From Chinchilla lanigera (lineage: Eukaryota > Chordata > Mammalia > Rodentia > Chinchillidae), in contig NW_004955435.1 in assembly GCF_000276665.1 (NCBI RefSeq), positions 1,188,373-1,252,372 on the forward strand: a DNA stretch of 64,000 bases, given 5' to 3'. Positions within the stretch are counted from its first letter, which is position 1. Every line of letters starts with the position of its first letter. Positions 57,991-64,000 of the stretch are shown here, piece after piece. A program made the position numbers and the translations under genes. Below the pieces are notes generated by a model. The model did not search any database. It worked only from the letters and a program-made list of their open reading frames with translations, and was not told the DNA's origin.

Positions 57991-59165
57991 TTCGAGAATT
58001 ACTGGTGGGACAACTGGATATCCACACACAAAAGAATTAATTTGGACGTCTTCCTGATACTACACATAAAGCTAACTCAAAATCTATCACAGAGCTAAAT
58101 TAAGAGCTAAAAGTATAAACTTCTTAAAAGGAAACAGCAATAAACCTTTGTGGTGTCAGCAAAGGCGAAGACACCTTAGATCTAACACCAAAACAAAAGT
58201 GGAAGAGGAAACAATGTTATCAGAATTCAAATTTCTTTTATTACAAAGGACATTATCAAGAAAATTAAAATAGAAAAAGGGGAAATTATTTGCAAATCAT
58301 ATATATCAATGGACTGGTATGCAGAATATGGAAATAATTCTTACAACTCAACAAGAAAAACATTAGCTCAGTTTAAAATAGCGCTAAAGGATGTCAATAG
58401 ACATGTCTACAAAAAGATATCAAAGTGACAAATAAACAGGAAGAAAACATTCTCAGTATCATTGATAGTTAAGAGGACATGTATCCAATCCTGTGGAAGC
58501 ATCCCTCCCCAAGCACCAGGATTCTACAATCGAGAGGGAAGCGAGTGTCAGCCTGTATCAGGGCCGTCATACACTGTTAGTGGGGATGTGCAGTGCGGCG
58601 GCAATGTTGGAAACAGGTTGATAGCTCCTCAGAAGGTTCAACAGTGGATTACTGTAGAATCCAGCAACTGTAAGGAAATGAAGCCATCCATCCACACCAA
58701 AAGTTGTACCCAGATATTTATAGCAGCATTACTCAAAAAAGCCAAAAGATGGAAATAACCCAAATGCCTATAAACTGACAAATGGATTGACAAAATGTTG
58801 TGTATGCCCAAAATTATGTGACAATAAAAAAGAATGGAGTACTAACACAACTTTGCAACACAGGCTTTGAAAACAGCATGCTGACTGAAAGATCCCACTC
58901 AATTCATAAGGAATTATATTATGAATCCATACACAAGGTGAACAGGATGGACAAATCTAAAAATATGGAGAATGAAAGTAGATTAGTGGCTGTCAGCGTT
59001 TGGGGCCAGTGGGTAATGAGACATTATCACTAATAGAAGCAGTTTCTCTTTCAAGTGATGTTCCAAAATTGTAGCATTGTTTGTGCAATGCTGAGTATAC
59101 TATCATTGAATTGTTTACTTTAAATGGGTAAATTATATGGTCTCTGAATTATGTCTCAGTGAAGC
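57990..59165 (+). mobile_element. Old L1 fragment, plus strand (late ORF2 and 3' UTR)
   Basis: In order: CTTCTTAAAAGGAAACAGCAA (58116-58137), AACATTCTCAGTATCATTGA, GTTGGAAACAGGTTGATAGC, CAGATATTTATAGCAGCATT (58710-58729), CAAAAGATGGAAATAACCCA (58743-58762), GACTGAAAGATCCCACTCAA and AAGTAGATTAGTGGCTGTCA, the familiar run of the end of L1M ORF2. No intact frame; ends approximate. Confidence 0.78.
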
Positions 59166-61784
59166 CATTAAAATGGTTAATGCCAGGCACAGCTATTGCC
59201 AGCCTCCTTTCCCCTCCTTTGGGTGAGCCACAAGCAAAGGCTTTTGCAAAGGGCTTTCTTCTGTAGGACAACCTATGCCAAGCCGAGCTGGACAAAACAC
59301 AAAATGATAGTATCTCCACAGGACAGGACAAGTGATGCGATATGATTTAAAAGATATACTGTTTCCCGAACATTTTCTACTTTCCATTTCCTCCGTTTAT
59401 TCAAGGTGTAGAGTGACCTGTAAACAACAGGATGAAGGACTGAGGAGGAGGAAACCTGCTGGGAAGACTCACCTGGTGAAGAGCGGGGCTCCTGTCCTCA
59501 GTCTTTAAAGGTGAACCCTAGAGCTGAATGCGGGTTTGGTTTTGTTTTGTGTTTGTTCTGTTTATTTTTTCCAGCTCTAAAACTGATATCATACGATAGA
59601 TACTGCTGGTGCTAACTTTGATTTTATCTTTATAAAGGACTCATGTGGCAGCCAGCGCTGGGTAGAATGGAACCTCTCTGAGGTCTAACATTTCTACTAA
59701 CTGCAATTGTTCGCCTTGAAACTGATAAATCATATCTTAAATGATGCCAAAAAATGAAATTTTTTTTAATCTGAGATTATACCATTCACTTTATCAACCA
59801 CTCTGGAATCACCGATTTTGTTCAGTGAGTATTTCTTTGTAAGGGTCAGTAATTATAACTGCCTCGCACTTACATCACAGCCTGCACTACTGCTTTGTTA
59901 TTTTAATCTAAACTCATAGTTTCAATGCACTGCACTAAAAGTGTGCTAGGTTTTGTTTTGCTTTCTTTTCAGAGGATGGAGAAATAGCCTGAAGCCTGAA
60001 GTCGTTCAGATTCATTTTCAAAGCCTGACTGGGAGCCGCTTTGGTCAATCAGAAAGCAACAGAAGTACAACAGACTTCTCAGGGGGTGGCAGGAGATGGG
60101 TGGGAGGTCAGTCACCGATCTCCAAAGCCACCTCCCCTACTCAGGAGGCACAGATTCAAGCCCAGCAAAGGCAGAACTTTGCTTCTCTAGTGACTATCTA
60201 ACATTAGTGCACATTGGCTGTTCTCAATGTTCGGTCCCCTGAGCAAGGACAAAATGACTTAGAGAAGTCCCACTACCCCTATGCCAATAGTCATGTGCCT
60301 TAAAATGTTTTTTTTTTTTTACTCACTTCTTTACTGTATATACCAAGCAAGATAAAGAATGAGATTCCATGTAATGAATTACACAGTGTGCAATGAATAC
60401 CACATCATTACTGGCTGTTATATTGAGTCTACCTTCATTCTTTAAAATGTCCTCAATGAGCAAGAAGGTTTTAGAATGGAGAATGACCCCCATCCATTCT
60501 CACGTTATATAAAGAACACAACTAAGGGCAGGGCTAGGTTTGAATTTGAGACATTATTCAAAGATAAACCAAAGTCTGAACATCAGGGATCCAGAGGGGT
60601 AGTTGCTTCACAGTACAATACAAGGGAAAGGGAATTAAGAACCATCTGCATTTAGTATCCTTTCAACTGCCATCATGCCACACATTGCAAAATGGCTCCA
60701 TGGCAAATATTCAGAAGAAGACAGCTGAAGCACTCCTTGGTAAGATATTGTCTTTTTGTAATATCCATTTAAAGGGAGCTGCAAAAGTAAAGGCAGATGT
60801 GTAATATATGGTTGGCACCATTTTTATTTTCTTATACATCTTGCCACTGTCTGGGGGCAATGCTCTAGTGACTACTGAAATATAATAGCTGCTTTTTCTC
60901 TCAGTACACAATTTGACAGCATTTATTCTTTCCTTCAGTGAACATAATTACTTCACATATGGAACCTGTGATAGCCTACAGGCATCTGAGAGAAACCAGA
61001 ATCACGCAATCTGTCCCCTTTGCAAGCTTAATTTACATTCACAAGTGTCATTTTATTAGGGCTGGCATCATGTAGAATAAAAATTACAGGTCAGCTATGC
61101 CATGTCACTGGGAAATGTGCTTAAGTCAATAATGTGGTATGATTGCATTTGGGATAATTTTACAAGAGAGATCTCACAGGAGGAATCTGACCCTTATTTC
61201 TTAGTTTCTAGCTTTACTACTACCCACAAGGTAATTCATTTAGAAATAAGAATTGAAACAAATAGTTTAGCCCGCTGTAAATATTAGTGCTGTGTGTCAT
61301 ACCCTGCAATAAACCTCTGTAATGACATCTGCAATGTTAATGGACACGGGAGGTTCATCTTTCTAGCTTCTCAAAGTGGACATGTTTGGTTTTGTACAAC
61401 CAAAATGGCACTGATCATAAGATTGTACTCTTTCTCTTGGTCTGGTGAGGGTGGAATTTAAGGAGATTGTGTTACTGACCCTTTCCATAATAAGTAACAT
61501 GGCATTATGGGTTCATCAGATGTTCCCTTGGAACGAGAGGTATGAGGCCTGGGGTAGACAGTAGATTAGTGATTGCTTCTCTGAGAACAGGGAACAAGTC
61601 TTGTAATTGGAGGTTGGCTACCTACCTTGATGGTATAAAAAATGGCTTTAGCATGAGAAATTAGAGGTTAGCAAAATATAAATCATGACTGCTTCATGAG
61701 ACCACATTCTTTCATGAAATGTATACTGTGATAAGTAACAGAGCATAAGTCTTAGATGGCAAAGATAATATACACTTCACTAAC
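59166..61784. other. Unique sequence; candidate conserved block at 59540-59900
   Basis: No gene or repeat recognised. 59540-59900 is repeat-free and AT-rich with CTGATAAATCATATC-like motifs; possibly conserved. Short A- and T-runs otherwise (for example 60309-60320). Confidence 0.38.
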
Positions 61785-61962
61785 CCACCACAGCCGTGAC
61801 CACTTTCAGCACGCATACTAAACCCTCCCAGCTTCATCTCATTGGAGCGATACACCAGCGTGGATGTCAGCGGCTCAATTGGAAACCAAACTTCAGTGCG
61901 TGGAGGGGGAACGGTACGGCACAAGTGCTCAGACCCAAAACTAAAAGCAGAGTCACTGAAAT
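61785..61962 (-). other. Weak candidate exon or conserved CpG-bearing segment, minus strand
   Basis: On the minus strand the segment follows a pyrimidine run ending CTTGCTTGTTTAG (AG at 61964-61963). It stays open for over 170 bases, with a product containing PPPRTEVWFPIEPLTSTLV, which I do not recognise. A possible but poor donor (GTTAGT) lies at 61784-61779. It holds about seven CpG within 130 bp of otherwise CpG-poor DNA. It could be a real exon, a fragment of an unrecognised pseudogene, or a conserved non-coding piece. Confidence 0.22.
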
Positions 61963-62843
61963 CTAAACAAGCAAGAGAAAAAACTGAGAAGGTCTGTGAA
62001 TAGTTTTTATTCAAGCTAGGAGAGCAGTGTGAACCATAGTAAGCATTAGGATTGTATATCAAATACAATTTTTGAAGAATATTCACGTCTCACTCCACCT
62101 TTAGAATTGCCTTACTTTAAGGTGATTTAACTTTGTAAAGTTTTACTTTTATCAAACCATACTGTACACGTGGTCAGAGAATCTAACGGCAGAAGAGAGT
62201 GCGTGTGGAGAAGCTGTCTCCGCACGTCACCGAGCAATGTACCCTACCCCAAAGCAGCAGCACCTTTTAACTGCTCGTTTAGTTCTCGTTTTAAATGCCA
62301 TTGTACTCACACTTGTGCCTCTTCTGACATATTTGACTTGTCAACTTTAGCAATTCTTGATTATCTTACTGCTTTAATGTTATTTATGATTACACCTAAA
62401 AATTGAATACTATTTATAACATTTAAAACCATTGAAATTTTATGAAGGAAAAGTTGTTCTATTTGTTTATAAAACACCATTACACATGTCATGCAGTGAT
62501 AGCTATGATTTAGTAACTAGTGTGACTTAGGCTCTGGTTAATATGAAAGAAACTCTTTTCTTCACATTTCCATCTAGTAAACAGACAATATATACTCGTT
62601 CTGCTGCGCTTTGTCCATTGCTAATGAAGTCTCTCAGCACAGGGTCTCCCTCTGCTTTGGAGTGGACATTGATTAAGATCACCTCCCTTAGATGTTTCCC
62701 AGTGTCATGAACCAATAAATTCTCTTAAAGATGTAAGTCCATTTCACTTGAAACTTTTGTTTCTTTCAACCCAAGGCATCCTGCTTGATTTAGTTAATAC
62801 GCACTTTGAACCCCAGTTATAAATTCTGATCAAAAAGCTTATT
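61963..62843. other. Unassigned sequence
   Basis: No gene recognised. CAGTGTCATGAACCAATAAAT near 62700-62721 resembles the polyadenylation region of some old LTRs, but no LTR could be delimited. Confidence 0.38.
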
Positions 62844-63206
62844 GTGTTAGTCAGCTTTCTATCATTGTCACAAATTACTACGATAAATCAACTTATGAAA
62901 AGGACAGGTTTTGGGGGGCTTGGCTTTGGCCGTTTTAGTCTATGAGCGGTTGGCCTTGTTGCCTAGGGCCTGTGGGGAAGCATTCCACCGTGGCAGAGCC
63001 TGTGGCAGAGGAAGCCCAGTCCCCTCACAGCTGCCAGAAAGCCAGAAGACGGCAGGACTGCGGTCCCAAAACTCTTCAGAGCAGCGCCTCGCTGACCAGA
63101 GTCCTGCCTGGTCTCCGTCTCCTAAGCCCACTGCCCCCAGTGTCACTAAGGACTAATCTTTGATGCCGGGGCTTTTAAGAGGCATTTTCAATCCAAACTG
63201 TAGTGT
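62844..63206 (-). mobile_element. MST-like MaLR LTR, minus strand, near full length
   Basis: TGTGTTAGTCAGCTTTCTATC, ATTGTCACAAATTACTACGA, CACCGTGGCAGAGCCTGTGG, CAGCTGCCAGAAAGCCAGAA, CAGTGTCACTAAGGACTAAT and GGCATTTTCAATCCAAACTG are the antisense family sequence from 3' to 5' end. Open frames in three phases here are LTR artefacts. Confidence 0.75.
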
Positions 63207-63297
63207 GCACACTTATGATTCACTATGTGCTAGAAGAGGGTTTAGATATCAAGGAAATCTTGTCCTCAAGGATATCACTGTTTATTAAGAAATCGAA

Positions 63298-63414
63298 GGG
63301 GCTGGGGATTTAGCTCAGAGCACAGTGCCTGCCTGGCAAGCGCGAGGTTGTGAGTTCGATCCCCGGTACCGGAAAAAAATTTAAAAAACCAAACCAAACT
63401 AAAGCAAAACAAAA
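63298..63414 (+). mobile_element. ID SINE, plus strand
   Basis: GGGGCTGGGGATTTAGCTCAG, GTGCCTGCCTGGCAAGCGCG, GTTGTGAGTTCGATCCCCGG and TACCGG followed by an A-rich tail with C and T interruptions. Duplication AAGAAATCGAAG at 63287-63298 and AAGAAATCAAAG at 63415-63426, one difference. Like the copy at 52588, it lacks the GAGAAAAACC stretch. Confidence 0.94.
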
Positions 63415-63426
63415 AAGAAATCAAAG

Positions 63427-63837
63427 CAAATATATGATTAATACAACAATAGTACAGAGGAAGGGAAGCAACAAAGGCTTCCTGTGAAATTAATGGGGTG
63501 AAAAGGGGGAGAAAAACTTTGAAGAAGATATGACGCTTAGACTAGATCTCAAAGGATGAGTCTTCAGTTTTATTTTTCTTGGTGTATGTATGTGACCCTC
63601 CCCCAACGCCTTTAAAAAGATCCATCTCCTACTTCCTATTATGATTTTTAAATAAGATCTCATTCAGCTGTAAATAACAAAAGCCAAACTCAAAATGATT
63701 TACGCTGAAAAGAAAATTCGTAGTTTCAGTGAACGCGAGTCAAGCTCCATCTCACCCTTCAGACAATGGTGTCCAGAATCTGGTTCCCGTTTCTTTCTTC
63801 TGCTTTTCTCTGTATGTGCTATGGACGTAACTACAGG
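63427..63837. other. Unassigned sequence
   Basis: No gene or repeat recognised between the ID and the terminal L1. Confidence 0.4.
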
Positions 63838-64000
63838 CCACACTCATAAGTGAACTAAGTCAGACCCACATGTGTAACACTGTTGTCTCCTAGTGTAAGG
63901 AACTGAAAGAGTAAGTAAAATCCAGAATGTATAGTAGTTATTATGAAAGGGAAGGAAACTGCTCAAAAGGAAGGAACAACTGGGATGAGGGAAAGGAGAA
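63838..64000 (+). mobile_element. L1 3' UTR, plus strand, running off the window
   Basis: Collinear with the younger L1 at about 27127-27300: ACTCATAAGTGAACTAAGTC, AGACCCACATGTGT, CTAGTGTAAGGAACTGAAAG, GAAACTGCTCAAAAGGAAGG and AACAACTGGGATGAGGGAAA. It starts well inside the 3' UTR, so it is a severely 5'-truncated copy of the same or a sister subfamily. Its end lies outside the window. Confidence 0.88.

Noticed and set aside
16546..63414. Functional tRNA genes at the ID elements
   Set aside because: A- and B-boxes are present, but the sequence beyond the B-box does not form an acceptor stem and copies end in A-tails with target duplications, as for SINEs.
1..64000. CRISPR array, prophage, operon or toxin-antitoxin type system
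   Set aside because: Composition, repeats and absence of intact genes mark this as mammalian intergenic or intronic DNA; no regularly spaced repeat array is present.

Overview
This window reads as non-coding DNA from a placental mammal, very probably a rodent. I find no intact protein-coding gene, rRNA, tRNA, CRISPR array or operon-like layout. The open reading frames that exist are short, run through transposons or simple repeats, or lack any coding signature. The mammalian call rests on ancient MIR and L2 repeats, old and younger LINE-1 (L1), MaLR-type LTRs and a MER2/Tigger DNA transposon. The rodent call rests on tRNA-derived ID SINEs and B1 (7SL-derived) monomers. The ID sequence, with its 3' CCGGTACC-type block, differs from the mouse/rat, squirrel and guinea-pig ID versions I remember. 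A castorimorph rodent such as a kangaroo rat or pocket mouse is one possibility, held weakly.

Layout. 1-7 kb: mostly unassigned sequence, a MER2/Tigger element with an ID-like SINE inside it, an MST-like MaLR LTR, and an old minus-strand L1. 7.1-7.9 kb: another old minus-strand L1, split by a tiny plus-strand L1 3' end with a recognisable target-site duplication. 8-24 kb: largely unique AT-rich DNA with MIR/L2 relics, microsatellites, an MST-like LTR, one ID, and stretches that look like conserved non-coding elements. 24.9-28.1 kb: a plus-strand L1 (ORF2 fragment plus 3' UTR, containing a 345-base N gap) nested in an older plus-strand L1. 28.2-31.7 kb: a 61-bp direct repeat, one ID, a regulatory-looking AT-rich block and a GA microsatellite. 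31.7-37.9 kb: a long, old minus-strand L1 peppered with later insertions (MST-like LTR, two B1, one old ID-like, four young ID). 38-44 kb: MIR/L2 remnants, a CpG-richer block, then an AT-rich regulatory-looking segment leading into a CpG-dense stretch with good splice-site context (43656-43814). 44-56.4 kb: an MST-like LTR split by another LTR, more B1, ID, L2 and L1 pieces, two adjacent MST-like LTRs, a GC-rich LTR-like segment and an MLT1-like LTR. 56.4-64 kb: an old plus-strand L1, mostly unique DNA, another MST-like LTR, another ID, and an L1 3' UTR running off the window end.

How the parts relate. The main story is successive retrotransposition. The young ID copies mostly have perfect or near-perfect 10-18 bp duplications, A-tails and A-rich integration sites, as expected if L1 machinery mobilised them. 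I did not find a novel biological system. The most worthwhile follow-up is the candidate exon at 43656-43814. After it come several candidate regulatory blocks, a perfect 17-bp hairpin at 3345-3382, the 61-bp direct repeat near 28.2/28.5 kb, and the gap inside the L1. All family assignments are from memory of consensus sequences, not from a database search.
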